From assembly GCA_037179335.1 (NCBI GenBank), contig JAKZHN010000032.1:124001-188000 (forward strand): a DNA stretch of 64,000 nucleotides, read 5' to 3'. The stretch comes from Cyclaneusma minus (taxonomy: Eukaryota > Ascomycota > Leotiomycetes > Marthamycetales > Marthamycetaceae). This document shows, in pieces, positions 45,965 through 59,480 of the stretch (its first letter is position 1; every line of letters begins with the position of its first letter). Made by a program: the position numbers and the translations under genes. A model generated the notes under the pieces. It saw only the letters and a list, made by a program, of their open reading frames with translations, was not told where the DNA came from and did not search any database.

Positions 45965-46228
45965 TTCCAATCTTCGAAGTATCCCGAATCGTTGATGATA
46001 CATGTATTTCGAACCATTGAGGATACTCCGAATTACTGTGGATGCTCCGAGTTACTGAGATTATTCCGAGTGATTGGGAATGTTTCGAATTACTGAGGGT
46101 GCCTCAGATTATTGAGGATATTCCGAATCATGGAGTTTGTTTCGAATCATTGAATATCCCGAGTTATCCTGTATTTTTCGAATCATTGGGGATATTCCAA
46201 ATCACTGAGACATGTTACGGATCATTGA
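45965..46228 (+). repeat. 19-bp minisatellite, array 5
   Basis: About thirteen units such as GAATTACTGTGGATGCTCC, GAGTTACTGAGATTATTCC and GAATCATTGGGGATATTCC, same period and core as the other arrays but a distinct sub-family (ACTGAGGAT in place of ACTTGGAAT). It lies between SDHAF1 and the next gene, inside the gene island, not in AT-rich sequence. The rest of 45785-46419 holds the SDHAF1 3' UTR and the promoter of the next gene. Confidence 0.88.
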
Positions 46229-46419
46229 GGCTAGGAAGATGAAGGCGGGTCCATGACTGACCCTGTTTAGGCATGTGGCAACGAGGGGAGTTGCGACGGG
46301 CAAGAGCTTGCCGTCCCGTACAGGAAGCAATCCCTAAGGCAACATCTGGCATGCGGTCTTGAGCTCCGCAAAACCTACGACATGTATTCCTATCATCATC
46401 GGCATGCTCAGCGCGTGCG

Positions 46420-48878
46420 ATGACCCGCGAGACATCCTCAGATCTCCGACTGCGGCGGTTCGAAAGATCTCTCAAGAGACGCATTGTTGCCAACGAAGCC
46501 TTGAAGAGCCACCCTTCCCTTGCCTCAACGCCCACCGCATCGACAGCCGTTTCGGTCCATACGCTGATTGAATTTCTGCCTTACCGGGCCGAGTTCCAAG
46601 CAGCAGGTCTTGCCGTCACATCCAAGGACCAGCGCCGACGAGCAGAAGTCATGAAGAAGCTCCCGAAACCGCCGCTGCCAGATGACGAAATCGTCGAATT
46701 CTCCTCCCGTCCTATAAATCCACACACCGCTCATCATTACGACACGGACAGTCAAACGGCCGACACAGGGTCCTCTAATTACACGGTCGTGAGCTTTGCG
46801 TCTCCATATGAGCTGCCACCTCCCAAAAATATCTGCACTCCGCCATCGCCATCCAAGAATCCCGCGAGGAAGACTCTGCCTTGGCTACGCAAACAACCGG
46901 GACCTTTGTCAACTAGTACCGCTCCAGAGAGTCCACGAGCACCAGTAGGGCCCAGAATTCCGGAGGTTGTTATCATTAGAGCCAAAACCGATCAGAAAGG
47001 GCCACCACAAAGTATAGGTGAGCCTCGTCCAGCTATTTCAATCGAGTGAAGGTGGCGAAACTTCACCTGGATTTTCCAAGCTGACCTCCTGCAGAAGAGA
47101 TAGTTGTACCAGTCACGAAGCAAGATCTGAATGTCAAATTCGTTGACACAGCTGTCGGTCGTGTCAATGCAGCAAGCAACGACTCTTTCGACAAATTCTT
47201 GATTAACAGCCGCACCGAAGACATCAGGCAAGCTGCAGCTAGGAACGAAAGACCGCCAATCAAGTCATATACGCCCTATTGGGGGAACGAACCGCCAACT
47301 TCACATGGCATTCGTCAGTTTGAAGACCGGCCTCCAAATGGCCGAAAGGTATCTATGCCTCTAACTAGGGAAAATGATCGCCAGGCCAAGAACCGCAGGC
47401 GTCGAAGCAAGTCTCTGCCCCCAATTCCAGATCGTCTGCCCGCTATTGGTTCTTTGCCGCCAACAGCTCCAACTGAAACTCGCGACTCTACGGTCCTGCG
47501 GCGACAAGTAAATCAAGTTTCTGCCTTTTCGAGCGATTCGGAGGAGACTGTAACGGCCACGCCACCTTCAAATAGGCCAACCCTTCTTCACCCTGCTCCG
47601 CCCCCACCACCTATGCCAGCTCGGCCACCTCCCCGAACGCCCGTCAGAATGCCCAAAATCGGTACTACGGCCCGCTGCGATAAGTGCAATACCGAGCTAC
47701 GTCCCGTCAAGTCTCCTTTCGTCCAAGCAACCAAGAAGTCTTACACTCCCTCGTCTGTTTACACGTCCAACATGCCAACTTCACCTTCCTCACCTTCACG
47801 TTTGTCACCTTCACCTTCAACCCCCGATACCGACATCCTATTCTCAACCGCCAAAGAACGACTCGCCGAGCTGACGCGCGGCGACAACGCATCTTCACCA
47901 CACAGCGTCGCAGCATCTATTCAAAACGCCCTAGACGAAGTGATTCATCGCCATACCTCTCCTATTCCCGGATTCTCGGACAGTGATTTCGCGAAAAGAG
48001 GTTCTGGCAGCACGACCTATCGCACAACTGCCACACAGACCCGGCGTTCCTACCAACCTCGCAACCGCAAGACCAAGCCCGGGTCCAGAGAGTTTCCGCC
48101 GGCCTCGCCATCTTCGAACTTGACGCAATGGAAAACAGATTCGGCGATTACGGCGCTTTCGATATCGACTGATGAGGCGGGAGAGTCTACTTACTATACT
48201 AAGGGAGGCACGGATCCTGGCAAGGCGGAAGATAGAAAATCCTACTACAGCAAGCAGAAATCCCCACGGGACGCCAGAAATGATGATACCCCCGGCGAAG
48301 ATTTGGAAATCAACGACAAAGACATATTCCGCGGCTTGCAAATTGCGCTCGCCGCCGCCTGCGACCCGAACGTGGACGAGTGGATCAAAGAAGTCAGCGG
48401 CACCGAAGTGCGGCAGTTCCTCGCCAATCTGCGCGTTTTTGAAGATGTGGGGGAGTTGGTTGAGGTAGCGAGGAAGGCAGCGGCGAGGAAGAAGAGGGGA
48501 GAGAGGAAGTTGAGGGAGAAGGAGGCGAAGGATGCGAGTCGAATGAATGGGCATAGGAATGACAAGAGTGGTATGGATGTGCGTAGGAAAGATACGAGTG
48601 GGATGCACGGTGCGAACCGTAAAGGATTCGGTTCGGTTGATGGGCCTGCTGAAACTGCGGACTCCCGCGACTTGGATTTGTCGAGGCATGTGAAGGAAGA
48701 GAGATCGCTGAGACTGGATGACGAGAACGAGCAGAGGCGCGCGAGAAAGCTGCGGGAGCTGGCCCTCCAGAGTGTGGAGGATAGGATGAAGATTTCGCGC
48801 AGGATGAAGGGGCAACGGAGTGGGAAAGGACAGGGGAAAGAGAGGGCGGTTTCTAGGGGAACTTCAACTTCGGATTGA
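46420..48878 (+). CDS. Large fungal-specific protein, function unknown
   Basis: Two exons, 46420-47017 and 47095-48878, with a 77-base intron (GTGAGC donor, CTGAC branch, TGCAG acceptor); 793 aa. Most of the protein is disordered: proline-rich and serine-rich stretches (HPAPPPPPMPARPPPR near residue 370, SPSSPSRLSPSPSTP). A short CxxC pair (CDKCNTELRPVK, Cys394 and Cys397) follows the proline run and looks like half a zinc ribbon; I see no second pair. A conserved folded block lies at about 609-655 (DIFRGLQIALAAACDPNV, EVRQFLANLRVFEDVGE), which I recall from uncharacterised ascomycete proteins. The last 130 residues are highly charged and basic, probably helical. No signal peptide or membrane segment. 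An additional 5' exon cannot be excluded. Confidence 0.72.
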
Positions 48879-49200
48879 TTCCGGCTCTTCGCTGGCTTGA
48901 TAAGGGAGGCGTAGGGAGGTGCGGATGGATGAATAGACAGACTGTACTATGCTGTGTGGAATTTGGCTTGGAAGTTTGAATAGGACGATCGGACAGTGGT
49001 GGGCCTTGGAATGCGTGCATGGAATAGACGGACAGTCAGAGGACCTTAGCCATCGTCTTATTTTTGCTTGTTCTTTAAGCAAGAGGAAGGAGGTTATACT
49101 GAAATTGAATAACTAAAATACGAACTGAATTTTAGTCTATCTACTAGAGGGCCTGATAGATTCTGAGTTTGACCAGACCACTCGCGAGCGGAGTAATCAC
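48879..49200. other. Intergenic, gene island to AT-rich block 2
   Basis: Contains the 3' UTR of the preceding gene and nothing else I can name. Composition is still balanced. Confidence 0.5.
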
Positions 49201-49209
49201 TGGCACACT

Positions 49210-49360
49210 TCTAAATTACAAATGATTGGAAAAGGATAGATCCAGGTGATCAGGAAAGATCCAAGTAATCGAGAGAGATCCAAATAATCAGGAGAAATTC
49301 AAGCAATTGGGATATTTCAAAGGACCTGGGAGAAATCCAAGTAATCGGGAGAAACCAGGG
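49210..49360 (-). repeat. 19-bp minisatellite, array 6, reversed
   Basis: About eight units on the opposite strand: ATCCAAGTAATCGGGAGAA read backwards is TTCTCCCGATTACTTGGAT, the same unit as in array 1. It ends where composition falls into AT-rich block 2. Confidence 0.87.
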
Positions 49361-52300
49361 TACGGGTATTTAAATGGTTTTAGATAAACTTTTAAATAGA
49401 ATCTTAAGATAAAATCTATTTAAGGGGGTCCCAAGATTCTATAAAATCTTGAATTTTTAGATAAAATTTAAGGCCATAAAGCATAGATACCTTTACACCT
49501 AATTTTGGTATAGTAATACAAGCTCAATTTGCATAATACTATAAATCAGGGAAATAATTATAAGTCACAAACCTATTCACGTGTTAGCCAAAACCATTAG
49601 CAGGCCAAATTATATATTAAAATATCCTTTGCTATTTGCTTTAGTAAAAATCTGTATTTTTTTGAAAATCCCTTTATTTAATACCCTTAAACACCTATTA
49701 CCTTTATTTTTAAAACTCTTTTATTGCCTTTTCAAATTCCCATTTATATAGACCGTAATATTTATAATAATTTTGTCCAAAACCAATTAATATATTGCCA
49801 AAAAGAGTCTTATAAAGCTTAAGAAAATACCAGCTAAAAATGGAAATCCTTTTTTTAAAAAAATTATTTGCACTCAATTAGGCTATTATCGTGGCAAGAA
49901 CCGTAACCCTTAATATCAGGATTTTAAAAATATTGAAAAAAAAATTAGCCGGGAACGCCCAGGTCCACTACAAAATTTATTATAAAGGAATTCCCATTAT
50001 TTAATTGGAAAAACATTATTAAAATAAGGCTAAAAGGGCTGGTTTTAAAAGCGCAATACCTATTTCCATAAATATATTTAAGCTTTAAAGCAGCAAAAAA
50101 TAGCAGATTAAATTCCGCAAGCTTTTAATGGCTATAATAATTAAAAACAATATTTTTTACCAAATAATTGATTTTCAAATTTAAAAAGCGCTTTAGTAAA
50201 TAGTATTTCTAAATATTTATATTTAAACCAATTGCTTATTTTATATTTTAGAATATTTATAAGCCCTAAAATTAAATATGTCAATCTAATTATTCTATAT
50301 GCCAATATTAATAAAATCTTTTATAAATAATGCTATTGCTTAATTAACCAAATATAATTTTATATTAAGCTGGGCGAATAAATTTTTGCAATTATAAATT
50401 ACTGGTTTAGCAAATATAAAAAATATATATAAAATAGTATTATTTATTACTAAGTTTTTATAAAGAAAAAAAAGCATTTAAAAATTAAATTTCAAAGCTG
50501 TGAAAGTAATTTTTTTTTTGAATTTTTGCTTTTTGAAAATAAAAATATAATAAAAATAGTTAGAAAAAATTTCTCTATCGGATAATATTGTTATTTTAAT
50601 TATAGCTTAAAATTTAAAATAATTTATTTCAATTTACGCAATATAATTTTTTAATATATAATATTATAGCTAATCAATAATTTAATATTAAATAATAATA
50701 ATAATATTTTTGAATTATCTTTACAAATTTTTTATTTTTTATTATTAAAAAAATACTATTTTCAATATATATATTTTCTTATTTTTTATTTTTTTGCAAT
50801 ATCAAATTTAAAGCTTTTATATATTCTAATATATATATTATATATTAATTGTTATTTTATTATAATTAAAATATTTTATTAAAGCATTTTATAATAATAT
50901 TTACTTGGTTAAAAAACAATTTAAAATTATTAATAACTTTAATATTAAAGGCGCTTTTTTTACTATAATATACAATAATGCCTTTGCTAATAATAAAATA
51001 CTACGCAAATTTAATAAAAATAAACTGTTTATTTTATTTATTAATTTTGGTATTTTAAAAATATTAAAAATAATATTTATTATATAGCCCACGTTATTAA
51101 TTCTAGCGCCTAGCAATTGCTTTAAGCTTTTAATATTAAGCCATTAAAAATACTAAAAAAAATTAAAATTAAATACAGAAAGGCTATTTAAATTATTAGC
51201 AAAAGAAATGGATAAATTGCTTTATAAAATATACCACACTATTGCTTTCCTTAGCCGCCAACTTTTTTAAATGTTAATTAAAAAATATTATAAAATACTT
51301 AAGCATAAATGGTTTTTGAAGCTTGAATAATTTTTTCTTAATTTAAAAATTAAATAAAAATTTTATTTTAATATATTAAAAAAATTTATTAATTAAAAAA
51401 AAATTAAAAATTAGACCCTAAATTTTTTTTATTTAAATTTTTAAATTAATCAATAAAAATTAGGCTTTATTAATAATTTTTAAAAACTGCGTTAGGATAT
51501 TTATTAAAATATAAATTATGATATAAAGCAAAATTAATCCTATTTTTTATTTTATAATCCTAGCCTATATAAATATATTTGAGTGTTTTTGCAAAAAGCA
51601 ATTTAAATATAAAAACCGGCCCAATATTATTATAGCTTATTTTATAGCCTATAAAAAAATAAAAAAATATTTTATTAAAACCTTATAATTTAATATTGCT
51701 AGCATTATTATTATATTTCATTTTGCATTAATTTTAAAAGCTTAAAAAAATCCTTAATTATAGTAGCCTAATATATATATATATATTATAAAAAAGCTTA
51801 AAAAGCAATTTATGCTTTATAAAATTAAAAATTAAAAATTTCAAAAGCTTGATAAAAACAACTATTATTAATTTTCCTATTATATTATAAAAAATTCAAA
51901 TTATATAAAAAAACGCTTAATTGAAATTTTATAAAGCCCAATAAATAAAAAAGGGCCAAATTAAAATTAATAAATATTTCTAAAAATCCCAGCCTTTTTT
52001 AAAATATAATCCTTATATTTAATAAGCTTAAAAATCGGGAGAATACCCTATATTATTAAAAATAATTTAAAATTATATTATAATTCCTGCTTTTTCTGCC
52101 TTTTTTAAAAAGCTATTTTTTATTAAAAATGGATTTTTCTTAAAAAAAAACAAAATAAATAAAAAAACTATTAAATAATTAATTTTTTTAAAAGCTTAAA
52201 TAAATAATGGCTATTAAAATTCCATAAACGTGACCTTGGCTTAAAAATGCTTATAAAAAAAAGCGCTTAAATTTAAATTCGCAATTTTGCTTATAAATAT

Positions 52301-53057
52301 TTCAAATATTTTAAATATAATTACAAATAAAAATAAAAAAATCCATTAATAGTATATTATTTTATTTAATTGCATAAATAAAATATTATTAATATTAATT
52401 CAAAAGAATTAAATATTGGATATTTGTATTAAATTTTTAAATTTTCAATATTCTTATAATTTAAAATAAATAAATTTATATTAATTTGGTTTTTCTTTTA
52501 AAAAATATATAAAATTCCAATTATAAATGATTTAAAAAATGTATTAAATTATTTATATTATAGCGCTTTATATTAAAGCATAAATAATAATATAATTAGG
52601 CCATTTAAATTTTATAATATAGCCAAAAAAAACCTTAAAAATCCCCCAGATTTTAAATTGTTTTTGAAATTGCAAATTAATTATAATATTTTAAATTATA
52701 AAAATAGCTTTAATTAATTCCTTTTATTTAATTGCTTTATAATTTTAATACGCTTGTTTCTTTTTGCCCTGGATATAGCGCGCTAAAAAATGCCCCTAAC
52801 TGCTTTAAATACTATTAAATTGAAAAAAGAATTAATTCTAAAATTTATTTTATATAAATTCCCTATAACACTATATTAAAACTATAAAAATAGAATAAAA
52901 TATTATTATTTTGTAAAAATCCCATCAAAAATATAAAATTTTCAAAATAAAATAATATTAAAAACCTATAGAACTTTTTAATTTTATTATTTATTTAAAT
53001 AAAAATAAATTCCTAAATATTTGATTTTTATTTTAAATCACGGATAAAAATCTCCAT

Positions 53058-56016
53058 ATATACCTTATAATTCCCTATATATACCCTGCCTTATATTTCA
53101 GGCATAAAACCAGTTTTTTCCTCTAAGGGGCCTTATTAACGTATAATAAAATTCGGAATAACTTTCATTTAAATTTAAAACTCCATTAATATGCAATAAA
53201 CTTGGAATAACCTTATTTTTAAGCGCGCCAGGCAGCCAACGGCGACTGTTTGCCGCCGCCGCCAACCCTTTATTTACCTTGGTATTTTTAATTGCTTTTA
53301 AGCTTTTTAATACCCGCGCAATTTCATTTCAATTGCGGCCAGCTTGCGCTATATTTAACTCCAATAATATTAAAATTAACAAAAATAATATTCCTCTCAC
53401 CCGCTATCCCTTGCCCTTAAAAGCCCAATTCAATTCCTTATAAATTGCCAAAAATGCCTGCAATAAATTTAAAAAAAACCATAGCTTTGCTATAATAGTA
53501 AAATTCATTTAAAAGTATAAAATGGGTTGAAAAGCTATATTTTAAAAGCAAAAGTCTTTCTAGCTTATAGCTGCTTTCAAAAATACAAATTAAATATTTA
53601 TTAGCGCTTCCTTAATTTTAAATCCCAATCCAAATTATTTATTATAAAAACTAATTATTTCTTTTTAATTATTATAAATAAAAAAAATCTGGCTTTTGTT
53701 TTACTCACCGCTAATATATTAAATATAGCTGCTATAATTATCCTTTAGCTAATGCTAGCGCTTTTTTTTTAATTTTAAAAGCCTTATAATAAAAAGCTAT
53801 ACAAATCCTTTTAATATATTGCAATTAATATTCCAAATAATCGAATTTAAATTTTATTAAATAATAAAAAAAGCAAAGCAAATCCTAAAGCTTTTTTGCT
53901 CCTGCATTATAATATTAATAATATGCATAAAAATTCAAAATTCAAAAATATTAATTATTCTATATTAATTATTGCTTTAAAAAATACGCTTAAGAATTTT
54001 GATTAAAATAAATAATAAAAGCTATTTAAATTGACTTTTTATAATATTTAAGCAATTAACTAAATATTTTAAAAATAACGAAAATTTGCTGCTATTTAAT
54101 TTAATTTATAAAATCAATAAATTTGGCCTTTTTTTATTGTATATTATTAGTATATATATATTAATTTTTAAAAATAACTATTCTTTTTTTATTTTAAAAA
54201 TTAATTAATATAAAAAAAACTTTTTGATAGCCCTAATATTTGTTTTTTAAAAAAAGCTAATTATAAATAAACTACCGAATATTTTGCAATTTTTTCTTAA
54301 TATATCAAAACCCAAAATTATCACTATTAATTGCAAATCTGCCCTTTTTAATATTATCATTACTATATTACTATATATAATATATTTATTATATATACAA
54401 TATATCAATTAAAACTTTTTTAAAAACCAATGCAAAGCCTTTTTTAAAAAAATAGAATAAAACCTGGTATAATATAATTAAAGCCAATATATTTAAAAAA
54501 AAATCAATAATTAAAGAAATAAACTTCAAACTCTTTTTTCAATAAAAACATAAAATTATATTAATAATATCTAATTAGTTTTATATAAAAAAAATGGTAA
54601 AAGCTTAAATAAACCAGCATTTCCACTTTGGCGCTATTATTCTTTCCAAAGCTAAAAAAACTTATTGGATTTTAAAAAATTAAATTGCTAGCAGTATAAT
54701 AAATTTATATATAGCTTGGTTAAAAATAAAATTTGCTATTAATTATATATATATTTACTAATTTCAATTATAACAAATTAGCATTATTATTGCAAAATAC
54801 CGCATAGCTTTATATATTAGATTTACATTTATAATTTAAATCAATTAGCAATTCTATATCCGCTTTTATAATAAAACGTTTTAAAAAGCTATAATAATTA
54901 TTTAAAATCAATAAAAACTTTTTCAATACACTTCGCTATTTGCAAATCCCTTTTATTATAAGCCTGGAAAGGGCCTTTTTAATTTAATATATAATAGCTT
55001 TTTTATTTTAATTATAAGCCTTCCTTATATTTATAAAATTATTAAGCGCAAAACCCTAAATTAAATACTAAAAATAAATAATATTTATGCTTATTAATAA
55101 TTTATTAAATTAGCTAATAATATTTTAAAATATATAAATTTTATTAACGCTTTTATTTTTAATTTTTTTACCAAAGCGCATCCGTATAATTTAAAAATTT
55201 GCATTATTTATAGCTAAAATCGGCAGGATTTTAAATAATAAAAAATTATTTTTAAAACCAAATAATATTGCAATGCCTATATTTTTATAGATTACCATTT
55301 TTTAAAAGATATATTAATAACCATTGCCCTTATATTAATTATAATAAAATAAACTGCAATACCTTTGCATTTATTGCATTTTTCAATTAGCAACCAAAAG
55401 CTAAAAAAAACAAATATTAATCCAGCCGCAAATTCAAAAAATAAAAATAAATCCTAACCATTTCTAGCATCCCAGCCAGCTTTTCGGGGCTTTTAACATA
55501 GCCCAAATCATCCTCGGGGCTTAAAAGAAAAAAATAAACAAGGATTTTAATTAGCCATTTCCCAAGGCTTTTAGCGTGGCCTAAATTATCCCTGGAATTT
55601 AAAAAAAAGGGGGAATTAAAATTATAGCCAGTTAAAAAACAAAGAGGATTTGTAAAAAAAATATAGCAGCTAATAAAACGAATAAAAACGCTGGATTTTA
55701 TATTTAAATTTTATTTTTTACAAGCTTTATTATAAAATTATAATGCTATTTTTTTTTCTTCAAATCATTAATTAAATTAATAAAAAAACCAGTAAAAATC
55801 AAAGCTTTATCAATATACTATAAAATTCGAAATAACCTTATTTAATTAAGCGCCCGAAATAATTTTAATACCACGCTAATAGCCGCCCCAATTAATTTAT
55901 AATTTACCCAAGTTTTATTGCATATTAATAAATAATTTTCTTTCGAAAAATTGGTATCCTGCTTTAATTTTAAAGCAGGGTGTATATAGGGAATTATAGG
56001 GTATATACCACGGCAC
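53058..56016. mobile_element. Probable DNA transposon with long terminal inverted repeats, decayed
   Basis: The left end reads TATATACCTTATAATTCCCT, then ACCCTGCC and TTAATATGCAATAAACTTGG. The reverse complement of the right end reads TATATACCCTATAATTCCCT, then ACCCTGC and TTAATATGCAATAAAACTTGG in the same order. The arms are about 150 bases and nearly 3 kb apart, a normal size for a DNA transposon. Near 55440-55620 the minus strand holds two similar segments (LGHAKSLGKW, then LGYVKSPEKLAGMLEMV), perhaps part of its coding region. I could not recognise a transposase family, so the class is open. Confidence 0.5.
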
Positions 56017-59000
56017 CATGCCGTTTCTTGGTTATATAACCGCTTTGTCCCGGTTAATCTCCTACCCTTGGGCCATTACCACTACGCTCCGGGCTTGGCT
56101 TTTGGCGTTTATATATAGCTTTTAAACTTCTTTGGCCCTTTTTTTTCTTTTGTAAATTAATATTGCTATTTTTTAAAATTTGCCTTTATTTTGCACTATA
56201 ATAATTTAATTTATTTATTATTAATTGCTTTGCTTTTATTTTTAATTTAGCTTAATTTAATCCAAGTTTTTATTTTCCGTTTTAAATAAGCCAATTGTTT
56301 TAATTTTTGCTAAAACCGGTGCAAAATATCAACGATAATCTATTAATTCTAATCCTAATTATTACCAGCTTTTACTAGCTAAATTTTAAAACTATTTTAA
56401 AATAATTATTAATAAATTTAATTTTATAATTAATTCCAAAAGGCTTTGCCGCTTTTATATAGTTTTTATATAAGGCCTTTAAATTTACTATTCTAATTTT
56501 ACGGCCGCAATTGCAAATTTTAAATTTAAAAGCTGTTTTTATAATATTAATCTAGCCTTTAGCACTATTAATTCCAAATTTCGCTTTTAATATTCGCCAA
56601 ATTTTTATTATTAATATTTTAATTTTTAATACCAAATTTAAAAACTTTAATATATTATTAATAAGCTAGGCAGCTAATACTCCTTTTAATAGTATATTAA
56701 TTTTAAATTACTTTTTATAATTTTTAATAATCTAGGTATTCAATTTTAACAAATAGCTAAAAATGCTTTAACCGCGCTTCAAAAAATATATATTATTTTT
56801 AATAAACTTAAAAAAGCTAAAAAAAAAAGTTTCCGCGTTTTTTTTTATTAAATTTAATATTTAAATGGCTTAAACCAAGCTTATTCCCAAATTTAAAATT
56901 ATCGGATTTTGCAAAAAAAAAAGAAAAACAATGCTTGCAGCCCGCGCTTATTTTTTTTATAATTTTCAAAAAAAGCAATTATAATAAATAAATATTTATA
57001 TATTAAAAAATCTCCAATTAATTTTGCAATAAAAATTATATTAAATACGGTTGTACCATTAATTTAAAAGCCTTTAAATATAATTAATTAAGCAAATTAA
57101 ATAGCATTATTAATTTTCAATTCAAGCCTTAAATCTTTATTCCTTAATGCATTATTATTTTTAGCCTTTTAAAAATTTAAAATTCTATAAAGTTTTCTGC
57201 TTTTTCTAAACAAAATTGGGATATATTTAAAAAAAAGCAAAAAGCCTATTATTAATAATTCAAGCTTTATTTCTATTGCAAAAAATCAAATTACTAAATT
57301 AATTATTGCTTTAAAAAAGCCGCCGCCAATATTTATAATTTAGGTTAAAATTTATCCATATTCATTTATATAATTTAATATAATTTTAAATTTGGCCAAT
57401 TTTATAATAGCGGCGCTTTAAAAAATTGCAACTATAAATTTTCTTTTACTAATAGTATTAGGGATAATTACCATTTGTTTTTACTTTAAAAATCCCATTT
57501 ATTAATTATAATATTATTTAATAATTAGCAATTAATTTATAAAGCATCCGCTATTATTAAATACAATAGCCAATAGAAAAATAGCAGTCCTCTAGCCTAA
57601 AGTATTGCTAAAAGGCATTTTAAAATTAATTAATTGCTATTTTTTTATTTAAATCTTTATAATTACAATATTTTATATATAATATTCAATCTTTTTATAT
57701 TTGCTTAATTAATTTTGTAAATTTAATTTTTATTAACTTATTTTTATTTTTTAAATGCATTAACTTTTTATAAATATTTTAATTAATAGCAGCTGCTTTG
57801 GAATTGGGTTTATTAATTAAACTTTTATAAAACAATATTAATGTTTTATTTTTATTTTGTATAAATTTAAATTATTTGCTTTAATAAATAAAAAGCCTAA
57901 TATTATTATAATTAAAATTATTATTGCTTTAATTCAAATTTAAAAATATATAAAAAAAATGGTTATTCTTTATTATTAAATTAATTAAAACCATACCAAT
58001 TATTTTTAATTGCTTATAGCCTTTGCTTTATAATCCCAATATTAATTAAAAAATTAAAAAAATTTAAATAGCGCTTTTTATATTATTAAAGCAATTGCCT
58101 TTTTTTAAAAAATCTAGCATATACCAATTAAAGCTATATTAGCACCCTTGTTAAATTATAAATCCTTTTTAATTTTTTTATATTTAATTAAAATCTATTT
58201 AACTTTTATTTATTTTAATAATCCAAAATATTATATTAAATAATATTGGTAACAATTTTTAAATAACCGCTATTTAACGCTTAATATTAAATTTAAATTT
58301 ATTCCAAAACGCTAATATAATCTTGTAGGCTATATATTATTTAAAATCAAAAATTAAGCCCGCTTAATTATTATACTATTTTTTATTTGCAATTATTAAA
58401 TTAAAAAAATCGCTCAAGCTTGGATTATTGTAAAAATATTCGACAAAAAACTATTTTTATAATTAAATATCCTTTTATTACCCTTTTAATTAATATTTAA
58501 TTCCCATTATTTTCGGCCTAATGTAAATAATATAAAAATAATAATAGCCGATTTTTTTTAATATAAATAGCAAAACAATTAAATAATATGGATTTTATAG
58601 CATAAATTTAACCGTATTATAATAATCAAATAAAACCCCTTTTTAATTGATTTTTTTGAAAATATTTTAGATTTCGTGTTTAAAAACGCCTTGCTTAATA
58701 TAGCTAATCCAATTTATTTTTGGAGGTTTTTTTCGGCTTTTTATAATTTCCTTTTTTATTGCAAATCCTATTTGCTAGTTCTTAATTAAATTATTAAAGC
58801 TAATATTAATAAATTCCTACCTAAAAAGCCCGAATTATTAAAATGGTATATAAATTTGCCAAAATTATAAAAGCGTAAATAATATTATAATTAAAATTAA
58901 TACCCGCTTTTCTTAATTAGAAAGTTTTTAAATATTATTTATTATATTAAAATTTATACCAAATTAAATATTATCGCTGCTTTTAATAAGCTTTAAATAG

Positions 59001-59202
59001 CTAAAAAAAATGGAAAATAGTTTTTCTTATTTATTTCGGCCTTTTTAAATTATTAATTATGCTTTTTACTTTTTATAACGCCCCGGCTTTATTTTAGCAT
59101 TATATTAATAATATGCTATTTAGTTTTTTAAATGAAATTTATATAATATATTTTAATAATATTTTCGTTCTTTTAAATTCTATTTAAAAATATTAATAAT
59201 AT

Positions 59203-59480
59203 TATCACAAGGGGCTAAAAAGGGCGCCCTGCGGGCATTTTATAAAATATATGCGCTAAAAATGCGTCAAAAATAAGCATTGCTTATTAAAAAAGCTAAG
59301 CAAGGCTTTCAGCGTATAATATTTAAGCATTGCCATTTTTATTTAAAAAAAGCAATAGTTATTTTTTATAGCTAAAACATATATATAATATATTTTTATT
59401 TGCTAATTTATTTTGAATTATTATAATAAAATAGCCGCTTTTATTTTAAAAAGCAATAATTTAGCAAAATAATAATAATT
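59203..59480 (+). repeat. 5' LTR of the second gypsy element
   Basis: Landmarks are GGGGCTAAAAAGGGCGCCCT, TTTTATAAAATA, AAGCTAAGCAAGGCTTTCAG and AAAAAGCAATAATTTAGCAAA, all found reversed in the LTRs of block 1. The ends are approximate. Confidence 0.8.

Noticed and set aside
45908..46242. Open frames after SDHAF1
   Set aside because: They are readings of the 19-bp minisatellite.
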